Origin: Streptomyces noursei
GTDB lineage: Bacteria > Actinomycetota > Actinomycetes > Streptomycetales > Streptomycetaceae
Assembly (NCBI RefSeq): GCF_001646665.1
Contig: NZ_LWBU01000011.1
Coordinates: forward strand, 1-64,000
DNA: 64,000 nt
Direction of reading: 5' to 3'
Shown here: one piece after another, positions 24,775 to 33,456 of the stretch
Position numbering within the stretch: position 1 is the first letter of the stretch
Layout: the number at the start of each line of letters is the position of its first letter
Translations under genes and position numbers: made by a program
Notes under the pieces: generated by a model
The model's database searches: none
Told to the model about the DNA's origin: nothing
What the model saw: the letters and a program-made list of their open reading frames with translations, nothing else

Positions 24775-26073
24775 ATGACGCTGAATTTCTTTGACGCGCC
24801 CCGGTGGCGCAGAACATCGGCCTGGTTGGCGGCGGTGCTCACTCTGGTGATCGCCGCAGCCGTCGTGGCGGTGACGCCGACCCGGGCGAACGCGATCGCC
24901 CAGCCCGTACCTCTGGGAACCGCCGAGAGCTTCGCGGTGCTGGCCGGTCAGTCGGTCACCAACACCGGGCCCTCGGTCATCACCGGAGATGTCGGGGTGC
25001 ATCCGGGGACGGCCATCTCCGGCTTCCCGCCCGGAATCGTGAACGGGACGTTCCACTCCGCGGACGCGGTGGCCGCCGGGGCCAAGAGCGACCTGGTCGC
25101 GGCGTACAACAATGCGGCGGGACAGGCCTCGGACGGCGCGCTCCCGCCTGACGCCGGCGGTCTGACGCTGGTCCCGGGCGTGTACACGGCCTCGTCCACC
25201 CTCGGCCTCACCGGCACGCTCACCCTGGACGCGCAGAACGACCCCGACGCCATCTGGGTGTTCCAGGTCGGTTCGGGTCTGACGACGGCTTCCGCCAGCA
25301 GCGTCAGCCTCATCAACGGCGCCTCGCCGTGCAACGTGTTCTGGCAGATCGGCAGCTCCGCCACCCTCGGCACCAGCTCCGACTTCGTGGGCACCATCAT
25401 GGCCATGACGTCGATCAGTGCCACCACAGGGGCGGACATCGCCGGCCGCGCCCTGGCCCGTAACGGGTCGGTGACGCTGGACACCAACACGATCGTCCGG
25501 CCGGAGTGCGAGGCCGGTACCACCGGCGGGACCACCGGTGGCGTGATCGCCGGCACCACCGGCGGGACCGCGACGGGTGGCGTGATCGCCGGCACCACCG
25601 GCGGGACGAACGGCGGCACCGCGACCGGCGGTACCACCGGTGGCGTCCTCGGCGGTGTGCTCGGCGGCGTCACGACGGGCGGCACCACCGGTGGCGTCCT
25701 CGGCGGCGTGCTCGGTGGAGTCACGACGGGCGGCCTCATCGCGGGGACCACGGGTGGCACCACGGGCGCGACGATCGGCGGCGTCCACGGCGGCACCACG
25801 GGCGGAGGCGGCCCCAAGCCGCCCCACAAGCCCGGCAAGCCCGGCAAGCCCGGTAAGCCGGGTAAGCCGGGGCACGGCAAGCCCGGCAAGCCCGGTAAGC
25901 CCGGCCACGGCCACGATCACGGCAAGCCGGGTAAGCCCGGTCATGGCCACGACGGCAAGCCCGGCAAGCCCGGCCACGGCCACGACGGCAAGCCCGGCGA
26001 CGGCAAGCCCGGCGGTTATGGCGACCACGGGCACGGCAAGTCCGGTGAGCACGGCGGTCACGCGAACCGCTAG
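24775..26073 (+). CDS. DUF3494 ice-binding-like secreted protein with Gly/Thr and collagen-like tails
   Basis: The 432-residue protein has a signal peptide to about residue 40 (AWLAAVLTLVIAAAVVAV, ANAIA). Residues 45-240 match the DUF3494 beta-solenoid of ice-binding proteins: LGTAESFAVLAGQSVTNTGP, ITGDVGVHPGTA, LVPGVYTASSTLGLTGTL, WVFQVGSGLTT and the final GRALARNGSVTLDTNTI. Residues 245-340 are a GGTTGG/VIAGTTGG/VLGG repeat. Residues 345-432 are KPGKPGKPG and HGKPG repeats resembling collagen triplets. Known members bind ice or act as surface adhesins. Lacking a wall-sorting signal, it is presumably released or held by its repeats. Confidence 0.9.
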   Translation: MTLNFFDAPRWRRTSAWLAAVLTLVIAAAVVAVTPTRANAIAQPVPLGTAESFAVLAGQSVTNTGPSVITGDVGVHPGTAISGFPPGIVNGTFHSADAVAAGAKSDLVAAYNNAAGQASDGALPPDAGGLTLVPGVYTASSTLGLTGTLTLDAQNDPDAIWVFQVGSGLTTASASSVSLINGASPCNVFWQIGSSATLGTSSDFVGTIMAMTSISATTGADIAGRALARNGSVTLDTNTIVRPECEAGTTGGTTGGVIAGTTGGTATGGVIAGTTGGTNGGTATGGTTGGVLGGVLGGVTTGGTTGGVLGGVLGGVTTGGLIAGTTGGTTGATIGGVHGGTTGGGGPKPPHKPGKPGKPGKPGKPGHGKPGKPGKPGHGHDHGKPGKPGHGHDGKPGKPGHGHDGKPGDGKPGGYGDHGHGKSGEHGGHANR

Positions 26074-26180
26074 TTCGTCGCGGCGGACCGGCGCCGAGCC
26101 GGTCGCCCGGATGTGAGACGCGTGGCGCGCGGTGGACGGTCGACCGACCACATCGCGCGCCACGCGCGGAACCGGAAGAA

Positions 26181-26954
26181 GTGGAAATGAACAGCGGGAC
26201 GGGAAGGCCGGGTGGGGCCGTGCTCAGCGGTGTCGAGCAGACGGAAGTGAAAGAACCGAATTCCTCCGGTGCCGGTTCGGCCGAGACAGGCCGCGGCGGT
26301 GATCCCCCGGCCTCCCATGGTGATGCGGGGCGGCCGCCCCGCTCGCTGAAAGCGGCCACGGGCGCGGCCGTCGTCCTGTGCCTGGCGGCAACGATCGTTC
26401 ACGTACTCCTGGTCTTTCTGCATGTGGCGCCTGCGAATGCCATCTCGCAGCGGTACAGCAACCAGATCAACGCATGGGTCTATCCCGTCTTCGAGCAGAA
26501 CTGGCGGCTTTTCGCCCCGGACCCGGAGTCGGTCAACCGGCAGATCTCGGCGCGGACCATGCGGATCGCCCCCGACGGCACTTCGCAGGTGAGCGGCTGG
26601 TTCGACCTGAGCGGCGTGGACAATTCCGCGATCGAGCACAATCCCTTCCCGAGCCATACGACGCAGAACATGCTGCGCCGGGCCTGGAGCTCGTACCTCG
26701 AAACGCTCGGCGGCGACGACCAGCCGCACTCGGAGCGGGCCGTGATGATCCAGCAGTACCTCCGCAACATCGCGGCGAAGCGCGTCGCCGACCTGCGCGG
26801 CGGCTCCTTCGACTCCATCCAGCTGCGGGTGGTCACGCTGCCCGTCGGTGCCCCCGGTCCGGCCGGGCGCAGCCGTCCGGCCACGGCCGCGCCCACACCC
26901 GTGGACACCCGTTACCTGCCCTGGTGGAAGGCGGCCCCCTATGGCACCGACTGA
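26181..26954 (+). CDS. DUF5819 family membrane protein
   Basis: The 257-residue product starts at GTG 26181 (an ATG at 26187 is possible). One membrane helix spans about residues 58-80 (VVLCLAATIVHVLLVFLHV). The extracytoplasmic part has ISQRYSNQINAWVYPVFEQN and NWRLFAPDP, the signature of DUF5819. Its stop overlaps the start of the HTTM gene by 14 bases, so the two are coupled. DUF5819 and HTTM proteins often occur as a pair; a parallel to the SdpA/SdpB pair of Bacillus is suggestive only. Confidence 0.8.
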   Translation: MEMNSGTGRPGGAVLSGVEQTEVKEPNSSGAGSAETGRGGDPPASHGDAGRPPRSLKAATGAAVVLCLAATIVHVLLVFLHVAPANAISQRYSNQINAWVYPVFEQNWRLFAPDPESVNRQISARTMRIAPDGTSQVSGWFDLSGVDNSAIEHNPFPSHTTQNMLRRAWSSYLETLGGDDQPHSERAVMIQQYLRNIAAKRVADLRGGSFDSIQLRVVTLPVGAPGPAGRSRPATAAPTPVDTRYLPWWKAAPYGTD

Positions 26955-28110
26955 GCCGGTCCCCACCCCGGTCCCGGCGGCGGCACCCACGCCGTCGACG
27001 TGCGACACCGAACGCGCGGGCGCGAGCGCGGGTACGGCGATGCGCCGAACGCCCGACCGTGTCGCCGCCTTCTTCCGCCTCCTGATCGAGCGGCCGGTCT
27101 CCCTGTACGCGGCGGCCGTGCTGCGCATCGGCTACGGCTTGCTCTACCTCGTCTTCCTGCTGCGGGAGTTCCCGCACCGCGAAGAGATCTGGGGCCCCGG
27201 CTCGCCGTGGACCCCCGCGCTGGCGAGGCAGCTCTTCGACCAGACGGGCTGGGTCAGCGCGCTCACCCTGTCCGACGGCCGGGCGTACTTCGAGCTCTGC
27301 TACGCGGTGGCCGTCGTGACGTCCGCGTTGTTCATGCTGGGCTGGCGGACCAGGGCCGTGTCCGTGCTGTTCGCCGTCGTGGTGGCGTCGTTCCACGCCC
27401 GAGCGATCTTCATGACGGACGGCGGGGACAATCTCATCCTCCTCATGGCCGTCTACCTCGTGGCCACCGCCTGCGGCCGGCGCTGGTCCCTCGACGCCCG
27501 CAGAGCTCGGCTCCGGTCGGGCGCGGACCCGCGGTCACACCGCGCACCGGCGGCCGGGGCCGGGGTCGGGCGCCATCTCCGGGACGCCCGCCAGTGCGTG
27601 ATCACCGTGCTGCACAACTGCGGGATGTTCGTCATCGCCGCCCAGGTCTGCTTCCTCTACGGGTCGGCGGGCCTGTACAAGGTGCAGGGCGGTACGTGGG
27701 GCAACGGCACCGCCCTCCACTACGCCCTGAACCTCCAGCTGTTCCAGCCCTGGCCCGCGCTCTCCGGGATGGCTGACGACCACGCCGTCCTGATCGCGGC
27801 CGCCTGCTACCTGACGGTACTGCTCCAGGTCGCCTTCCCCTTCGTCCTTTTCGGCAGGCTCAAGTACCCCGTGCTCTGCGCGCTGTTGGCCATGCATGTG
27901 GGCATCGCGGTGGTCATGGGCCTGCCGCTCTTCTCCGCCGCGATGATCGTCGCCGACGCGGTCTTCCTGCCGGACCGCTTCTACCGCGCCCTGGGCCCGC
28001 TCTGGCGGCGCGCGGTCCGACGCACCGGTGCCCACGGCCGGGGAGCATCGCCCGGGCCGGAAGCCGGCCTCGTACCGGCGCAGTCGGGACCGGCCGGCCA
28101 GCTCTATTGA
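26941..28110 (+). CDS. HTTM (horizontally transferred transmembrane) domain protein
   Basis: The 389-residue product starts at ATG 26941 inside the end of the DUF5819 gene. Several membrane segments follow: VSLYAAAVLRIGYGLLYL, TSALFMLGWRTRAVSVLF and LLQVAFPFVLF. The block FLYGSAGLYKVQGGTWGNGT is the HTTM core also found in vitamin-K-dependent gamma-carboxylases and SdpB. Activity as a carboxylase is not implied; the lysine-rich catalytic region cannot be confirmed by eye. It probably forms a membrane complex with the DUF5819 protein. Confidence 0.85.
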   Translation: MAPTEPVPTPVPAAAPTPSTCDTERAGASAGTAMRRTPDRVAAFFRLLIERPVSLYAAAVLRIGYGLLYLVFLLREFPHREEIWGPGSPWTPALARQLFDQTGWVSALTLSDGRAYFELCYAVAVVTSALFMLGWRTRAVSVLFAVVVASFHARAIFMTDGGDNLILLMAVYLVATACGRRWSLDARRARLRSGADPRSHRAPAAGAGVGRHLRDARQCVITVLHNCGMFVIAAQVCFLYGSAGLYKVQGGTWGNGTALHYALNLQLFQPWPALSGMADDHAVLIAAACYLTVLLQVAFPFVLFGRLKYPVLCALLAMHVGIAVVMGLPLFSAAMIVADAVFLPDRFYRALGPLWRRAVRRTGAHGRGASPGPEAGLVPAQSGPAGQLY

Positions 28111-28383
28111 TCACGACCGCTGCCGACGGCGCCGGGCCCTGATCACGGCGAGGACCTCCGGTGTGGTGGACGCCTCCGGGCTCCGCACCACACAGGAGGT
28201 CTTCCCGGCCGGCAGGCGCCGCCGGTCAGCCCGGGCCTGCTCGGCGGGCTCCGGCAGGCCGTCTCGCCTCCGACGAAGGACGCTTGTGCCCGGCGCCGTT
28301 CGTCCTCGTCGATGTCAGTCGTGGATGTCAGCCGGGTCGCGGTCCCGGCTCGTTGTCCGTGGCATGTGTTTCACTCTCTGGCC

Positions 28384-29427
28384 ATGGACGGACAGGAACT
28401 GCTAGAAGCCGTTACCTCATTGGTTCGGCCGGGCGGGCGGGAGTTGGTGTGCGGCCGGTCCGGTCACCTGGCGGGGCATGTGTGTCTGGTGGCTTCCGAC
28501 GCGATCGACCTGTCCACTCTCCTCAAGGAGTTCAGCCGTCGGTACGGGCAGCTGCGCAACCTCGTCTCGAGCGGTTACGTCGATCCGACGGTGACCGAGC
28601 GGACCGGGCTGCCGCTCCTTGCTCCTTTCGCCGGGGAGCTGGTCGAGATGCGCGGCTGGGCGTCCGGCAGCCGGTGGCTCGGCTGCGGTGTGGTCCGTGC
28701 CGGGGACGGCGAGCAGCTGGTGGTGCTCGTGGCGGAGCGGGATGCACCGCCGGATGCAGCTTCCTGGGTGGACGACTCTCCCCTCCGTGTCACAGGTCGG
28801 GACGCGCGGAACGCCGCGCAGCCCCGGGCGGGAACCGAAGGGGAGGTGGGGAATGAACGGCCCGAGGATTGTCGTGCGTGGGTTCAGCGAGTGATCGAAC
28901 TGACCGGGTGGGAGCCGCGCGGGATCCCCGTCGACTGGTCGGCGATCGAGGGAGAGCTGGGGGTACCACTGCCGGCGGACTACAAGGAGCTCTGCGAGGC
29001 GTTCGGCGGCGGCACCTTCAGTGATTCCGTCTCCTTCCTGGGATGCGACGAGGGCATCTCGTTCGACTTCCTGACGCGGTGGCGGGTCGCCCTGTCGGTC
29101 GACCGGGACAGCACACTCGGAACCGTCTCCGCCGTCGATCCCCATGCGATCTACGCGCCGGGCGGCAAGGGGGTGGTCACGTGGGGCTCCACCGAATGGG
29201 CCGACGAGTACTGCTGGCTGATCGACGCCGAGCGGCCGGGCGATTACCCCGTCCTTGCGCGGTCCCATGACGGCGGCCCATGGCACTGGTACGACATGTC
29301 CACCTCCGAGTTCCTCTACCGCGTCCTTGCTGATGCCGATTTCCAACCGTTCGGCATCGCGCAGTACGACCTCGGCACGACGTTCCAGCCCGGCTCCGGC
29401 GGCCCCTTCGGCGGCCGGCCGCTCTGA
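28384..29427 (+). CDS. SMI1/KNR4 (SUKH) family protein with an extra N-terminal domain
   Basis: I start it at ATG 28384 (MDGQELLEAVTSLVRPGG); upstream in-frame codons read through unlikely sequence. The first 125 residues form an unassigned domain. From about residue 165 the SUKH pattern appears: WSAIEGELGVPLPADYKELC, EAFGGGTFSD and the YDMSTSEFLYRVL end. SUKH proteins are often immunity proteins of polymorphic nuclease toxins, but no toxin gene adjoins. About 347 residues. Confidence 0.8.
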   Translation: MDGQELLEAVTSLVRPGGRELVCGRSGHLAGHVCLVASDAIDLSTLLKEFSRRYGQLRNLVSSGYVDPTVTERTGLPLLAPFAGELVEMRGWASGSRWLGCGVVRAGDGEQLVVLVAERDAPPDAASWVDDSPLRVTGRDARNAAQPRAGTEGEVGNERPEDCRAWVQRVIELTGWEPRGIPVDWSAIEGELGVPLPADYKELCEAFGGGTFSDSVSFLGCDEGISFDFLTRWRVALSVDRDSTLGTVSAVDPHAIYAPGGKGVVTWGSTEWADEYCWLIDAERPGDYPVLARSHDGGPWHWYDMSTSEFLYRVLADADFQPFGIAQYDLGTTFQPGSGGPFGGRPL

Positions 29428-29794
29428 CGAGAGGCGGGCCGTCTCATGTTCGTGGACACCAGCATCGGCACAGGAGCCCTGAGCTGGTCCGGACAACAGA
29501 CAAGGCCGGACATGGCCGCCCGCCCTCCTGGGCTGGCCGTACTCACGACAGTCCGGGAGCGTCTTCGTCATGCGGCGCACCCTGCCGGAGCGACACCTTC
29601 GCCCCGAAGCAACGTGGGTGGGCCCTCGACGCTGCGATGGTCCGCAAGAGTCAGACACTCGCCGCCTCCGCGATGCGAACGACGGGCGGGGTGATCGCTG
29701 AGGTCTGCCGATCTGTTCGGTCGGTGGGCTGGGCCCATCACACGATGGCTGCTGTACTTTGCTGCTGTACGGCGGTCCGGTCGTCAGGGGGATC
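29428..29794. other. Intergenic stretch with a partial repeat of the tRNA-Gly flank
   Basis: No convincing gene is seen. At 29484-29498 the 15 bases CTGGTCCGGACAACA are identical to 32847-32861 beside tRNA-Gly, followed by a degraded continuation. This marks the left edge of a mosaic of element scars that ends at 32.9 kb. Confidence 0.5.
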
Positions 29795-29980
29795 ATGGCA
29801 GCCTTGGGTTTTTTCTTCATAGCTCTGCCGTGCCTCGCCATTGTCAGCTTTGTCTGCTTCGCAGCATGCCGAGCCCAGCGGCAGAAGCCTTTCAAGGCGC
29901 TGGCCAACGTATGCCTGTGCTTCGGCGTTGTCTGCACCCTCACTCCCATAGGAGTTGTTGGCTGGGCGCTGTCTCTGTAG
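29795..29980 (+). CDS. Small two-helix membrane protein, 61 residues
   Basis: ATG 29795 follows GGGGGATC. The product MAALGFFFIALPCLAIVSFV has two hydrophobic segments separated by a basic CRAQRQKPFK loop and ends GVVGWALSL. A typical small accessory-region membrane protein; function unknown. The codon usage is less GC-biased than its neighbours, in keeping with transferred DNA. Confidence 0.5.
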   Translation: MAALGFFFIALPCLAIVSFVCFAACRAQRQKPFKALANVCLCFGVVCTLTPIGVVGWALSL

Positions 29981-30040
29981 ATGCAGGAGCGCAGGGTGTG
30001 TCTGCTACGCCCGCAGGCTGGTGCGCGACGCCTGGCGTGG

Positions 30041-30064
30041 CCGGACAACAAGAAAGGCCCGGGT
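30041..30064. repeat. 24-base exact direct repeat, left copy
   Basis: Identical to 32852-32875 next to tRNA-Gly; begins CCGGACAACAAGAAAGG. The two copies bracket about 2.8 kb of element remnants. The left copy contains only one arm of the tRNA terminator hairpin. Confidence 0.75.
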
Positions 30065-30444
30065 AATCACCGTGCTTCTGGGCGTAGTTGGCGCCCTGAC
30101 CAGCGGCAACGGCTGTCAGGATGAGGCATTCGGCTCTTCCTGGCACCCGCTGTTGACCGTGGTTTACCGACCTGTCGGGCACGGATCGGGCACGGCTGCT
30201 GACCACCGCCTCAGAAGTTCGATCCGGTGGCCCTTCTTGGCCTGCATAGCGGCTTCGTTCCGCAGTTCGTGGGCGCGCCCTCAGCTGCACCGATGCGCTG
30301 GCGTTCGCGCCCGTTGGTGTCAGGAGTGGATGTCAGCCGCCTCGCCGACGTTCCTGACCCGCGGAGCACGCGGCAAAGGCGTGTGCGGGGACACCCGGTG
30401 TATCGCCTCCGTGTAGGGAGCGATACACCCTGCCGCGCCGCCGG
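30065..30444. other. Intergenic element debris without a supported gene
   Basis: Several short frames exist but none has convincing coding character. A 14-base segment GTGGATGTCAGCCG at 30326 also occurs at 28321, suggesting that pieces of element DNA are repeated across this region. Confidence 0.4.
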
Positions 30445-30600
30445 CTAACCCATGGTCTTGGCGCCGTCCAGGGACTCGCGGATGATGTCGGCGTGGCCGG
30501 CGTGCTGGGCGGTCTCGGCGATGATGTGCATCAGTACCCGGCGGGCCGACCATCGTGCGCCCGGCTCGGACCACGGGGCCTTCGGCAGTGGTTGTGTGGC
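30445..30600 (-). pseudogene. DinB/DUF664 protein, 3' fragment
   Basis: The last 45 or so codons of a frame on the minus strand read ARWSARRVLMHIIAETAQHA then GHADIIRESLDGAKTMG and a stop. This is the C-terminal helix-rich end of DinB-like (DUF664) proteins as I know them, including the H-x-x-H-x-D type metal ligands (QHAGHAD). The upstream part reads as unrelated sequence, so the 5' two thirds are lost. The 30601-30875 stretch beyond holds nothing recognisable. Confidence 0.7.
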
Positions 30601-30875
30601 GTTTCTGACCTGCATGGTCGGAGAGACAAGGATGCTGAGGCTTGACCTGGGGTTTGACCTCTCGGGGCGGTGGAATCTCAATTCACGACCGCTTCGTCCC
30701 GAAGCAACTCGGGCCGGGCTGCTTCCTTGGGTTACTGCGCCTCTCACCTGCGCTGATGGTCCGCAGACGTTCGTGCTCGTCCGCCGCTGTTCGTCGGCGT
30801 TGTCACGCAGTTAGACACGCACCGCCCATGTCAGTGCCGGTCTTTAGAGGCGGTCCGACTACCAGACACCCAGCC

Positions 30876-31340
30876 TCAGAGGTGTTGCTTCGCTGCCCTT
30901 ACTAGATGAGCGATGCCATCCCGTGTGTGCGTCCTTCGCTGATCCAGCTCTGACCGATTGTCTGTTTTGTGTACGGCTGTGATCTCGGCAAGCAAGCTTT
31001 CACCCTTGCGGCTCAGCGCTTCGTTGTCGGTGAGCATCTGCATCCGGAACAGAGCCTCCTGGGCCTTGGACCTGAGGTCGTATGCCCGGATCTGTACAGC
31101 CTCAGCGGCTTCCGGAGGGGGCTGCTCATGGGTACAAAACCAAAGGTGCACGAGACACCGCCGGTAGTTGATCAAAGCCGCCGCATAGGCCGTGTACGCG
31201 TCCAGCCGTTCCTGACGCAACTTCTCGTCCCGTGTGAACTGGTGGCCTCTCTCAGTGGTGCGCCGTTGGACTCCCAGGGTGATCCCCGAACCAAGCAGGG
31301 TGCCCAAGACGGCGATGGCGCTGGCGATTATGGCTTCCAC
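30876..31340 (-). CDS. Small membrane-anchored hypothetical protein of the element region
   Basis: GTG 31340 opens a 154-residue product, VEAIIASAIAVLGTLLGSGI, a single membrane helix, then QRRTTERGHQFTRDEKLRQE and a long helical cytoplasmic part. Proteins with this helix-then-RR-charged pattern are common cargo in actinobacterial integrative elements. Codon usage is less GC-biased than core genes. Function unknown. A longer start at 31469 is possible but lacks support. Confidence 0.6.
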   Translation of the reverse strand: MEAIIASAIAVLGTLLGSGITLGVQRRTTERGHQFTRDEKLRQERLDAYTAYAAALINYRRCLVHLWFCTHEQPPPEAAEAVQIRAYDLRSKAQEALFRMQMLTDNEALSRKGESLLAEITAVHKTDNRSELDQRRTHTRDGIAHLVRAAKQHL

Positions 31341-31592
31341 CTCTGTAGAAGACCACGGTTGAAGGCGCTCTGTGATCGCTTTCGCAGGAGCTACTGGGGC
31401 GCATGTTGGGGGATTAATTCCTCTGCGTAGGGACGAGCTTGTGGGCCCCACCGAGTCTCTGCCCACCACCCGCGTACGGCGCCCCCGCCATCCCGGAGTC
31501 GGAGCGCCCCCGCCGGAGGCATGTCGGTGACGGAGAGGGAACCGCGGGCCGTTGGGGCTCGGCTCATGCCCTTGGGCCTATCCCGGCCGTAG

Positions 31593-32279
31593 GGGGACCG
31601 CCGCGCCTCCCGCTGCCCCGCCTGCGCCTGGATGTACGCGGCCGACACCTGCCACCTGATCCGCGCCGGACTCGCGGGCGACCAGGACAAGGACGTCCCC
31701 ACCACCGTCCGCGACCACCCGCGCGTCTTCGCCACGCTCACCGCCCCCAGCTTTGGGCCCGTGCACAACCGCCCCGACACCGGCCGCTGCCGCTGCGGCA
31801 CCGCTCATGCGCCGGACGACGACGCCCTCGGCACGCCGCTCAACCCGGACACCTACGACTACGCGTGCTCGGTGTTGTTCAACAACAACGCGGGACACCT
31901 CTGGCAGCGCTTCACCAACCGGCTGCGCCGTGAGATCGCCGCTCGCGCCGGGCTCACCCAACGCGAGCTGAAGGAAGCCGCCCGCGTCTCCTACGGCAAG
32001 GTCGCCGAGTTCCAGAAGCGCGGCGCCGTCCACTTCCACGCCGTCATCCGCCTCGACGGACCGGACGGCCCCGAGGACCCGCCACCCGCCTGGGCCACCG
32101 TGCAGCTGCTCACCGACGCCATCCGCGCCGCAGTCACCCACCCGTACACGACCGTCACCGTCCCGGCCGCCGCCGACCAACCCGCGCGCACCCTGCGCTG
32201 GGGCACCCAGCTCGACATCCGCCCCATCCGCGCCTTCGAGGCCGGCACCGACATCACATGGGGCCGCGCTGGCGGCTGA
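31593..32279 (+). pseudogene. Truncated replication initiator of a pSAM2-type integrative element (RepSA-like)
   Basis: From base 31593 the frame reads GDRRASRCPACAWMYAADTC, then DHPRVFATLTAPSFGPVH, YDYACSVLFNNNAGHLWQRF and GAVHFHAVIRLDG, which match the zinc-cluster and rolling-circle HUH region of actinobacterial element replication initiators. A stop at 31590 cuts off the N-terminal part. At the 3' end, WGTQLDIRPIRAFEAGTDIT is followed directly by integrase sequence, so the C-terminal third, where the family continues with a V-A-x-Y region, is missing. It cannot make a full-length Rep. Confidence 0.85.
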
Positions 32280-32845
32280 TGGTCTACCTCGCCGCGCACG
32301 GTCCGGCCCGCCCGGAGGAACAGGCGGCCATGCGGCGTCCGGACATCGACATCAACACCCCCGGCGTCTGGGTCCGCAAGGCTGAGCCGGAGCTGACCAC
32401 CGGTCGACGCGTCCAGGGCGACACCAAGTCGGAGGCCGGACGGCGCTTCATGGTCCTGCCCGCCTTCATGACGGAGGACCTCCGCCGACACCTGGACTGG
32501 TACGCGGAGAAGGAGCCGAACGGACTGCTGTTCGTGGGGGAGAAGGGGAAGCCTTTCCGGCGCTCCACCTTCGGGCGGAAGTGGCGCAAGGCCCGGACCG
32601 CCGTCGGCCTGCCCGAGGACTTCCGCTTTTACGATCTTCGTCATACCGGGCACACCCTGGCGACCCGGTCCGGCGCCACGCTCAAGGACACGATGGTCCG
32701 CGCGGGTCAGTCCACGGAGAAGGCCGCGCTGATCTATCAGCACTCCGACCATGACCGCCAAAGGGAGGTCGCCGCCGGCCTCGACCGGCTCGTACAGACC
32801 GAGCGCGAGAGGGCTTCGGGCACGCAACGGGCACGGGACCAGTGA
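32258..32845 (+). pseudogene. Tyrosine integrase, catalytic C-terminal half only
   Basis: The frame begins MGPRWRLMVYLAAHGPARPE and holds the catalytic core of a tyrosine recombinase: box I around ARPEEQ, FYDLRHTGHTLATRSG, and the nucleophile region KAALIYQHSDHDRQREVAAG. The N-terminal DNA-binding and core-binding domains (around 200 residues in relatives) are absent. The frame joins the Rep remnant at about 32258. The gene ends 52 bases before the tRNA, the normal position of int beside its attachment site. Confidence 0.85.
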
Positions 32846-32851
32846 CCTGGT

Positions 32852-32875
32852 CCGGACAACAAGAAAGGCCCGGGT
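32852..32875. repeat. 24-base exact direct repeat, right copy
   Basis: Identical to 30041-30064. Here it runs into the tRNA terminator hairpin, so this is the parental copy. It may be a relic of an attachment or recombination site. Confidence 0.75.
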
Positions 32876-32891
32876 CGATGACCTGGGCCTT
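32865..32891 (-). terminator. tRNA-Gly terminator hairpin
   Basis: AAGGCCCGGGTC and GACCTGGGCCTT pair with one G-T around a three-base loop. Read on the minus strand it lies six bases after the encoded CCA and is followed by TTTCTTGTTGT. Confidence 0.8.
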
Positions 32892-32896
32892 CTGCG

Positions 32897-32970
32897 TGGA
32901 GCGGGTGACGGGAATCGAACCCGCGCTCTGAGCTTGGGAAGCTCATGTTCTACCATTAAACTACACCCGC
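32897..32970 (-). tRNA. tRNA-Gly (anticodon CCC), CCA encoded
   Basis: On the minus strand the acceptor arm GCGGGTG pairs with CACCCGC, followed by discriminator T and an encoded CCA. The anticodon loop TTCCCAA between GAGC and GCTC gives anticodon CCC. The T arm has GGTTCGATTCC. The integrase remnant points at its 3' end, so it was the likely attachment gene of the element. Confidence 0.95.
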
Positions 32971-33198
32971 GTAGTACGAACCGGAGGAACCGGTGTCGTA
33001 ACGTCGCTCACTGTACCTCATCGACAGGCCCCCGGTGTATCGCGCCGCGGGGTCTTTGTGCTGTGTGGGGGACGGATCCAGGTGCACGGGGCGGGAGTTG
33101 GGGCATACGGTGTGGGGGCGGAGTGCCGCGTGGAGCGGTGTCCCGTTGATCCCCTAATGTGGCTTTCTCGTCCACGCTTTGGTTGGGGAAGGGACTTG

Positions 33199-33384
33199 AT
33201 GGACTCCATGGAGCACACCGTCGTCCGCTGTGCCGAGGGGCACGTGTTCAGTACCGCTTCGTTCCCGATGCAGCAGCTCGGTGCCGGCCGGATCGGGCCC
33301 GGACGGCTGCTGCGGTGTCCGCGGTGCGCGCGGCTGCGGCAGGCCGTGCCGGTGGCCGGGCGCGCGGAGCTGCAGCGGCAGTAG
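33199..33384 (+). CDS. Small zinc-ribbon-like protein, 61 residues
   Basis: ATG 33199 follows GGGGAAGGGACTTG. The product has VRCAEGHVFST and LLRCPRCARLRQ, a C-x4-H and C-x2-C pattern that could bind one zinc. Such short proteins are often found upstream of dcd in Streptomyces. No known function. The 32971-33198 gap before it holds no gene. Confidence 0.65.
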   Translation: MDSMEHTVVRCAEGHVFSTASFPMQQLGAGRIGPGRLLRCPRCARLRQAVPVAGRAELQRQ

Positions 33385-33456
33385 GGCGAGGTCGGAGGGG
33401 GCGCGCGGGGGCTGTCCGATTGGGGCGGGCCCGCGCGCTCTGCGTATCCTCGGGAC

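Noticed and set aside
26181..28110. A complete sdpABC toxin locus
   Set aside because: DUF5819 and HTTM resemble SdpA and SdpB in layout only, and no SdpC-like peptide gene lies next to them; the secreted protein at 19679-20254 is 6 kb away and not clearly similar.
32258..32845. Functional integrase
   Set aside because: Only the catalytic half is present and the frame begins at the junction with the Rep remnant, so the DNA-binding domains are missing.
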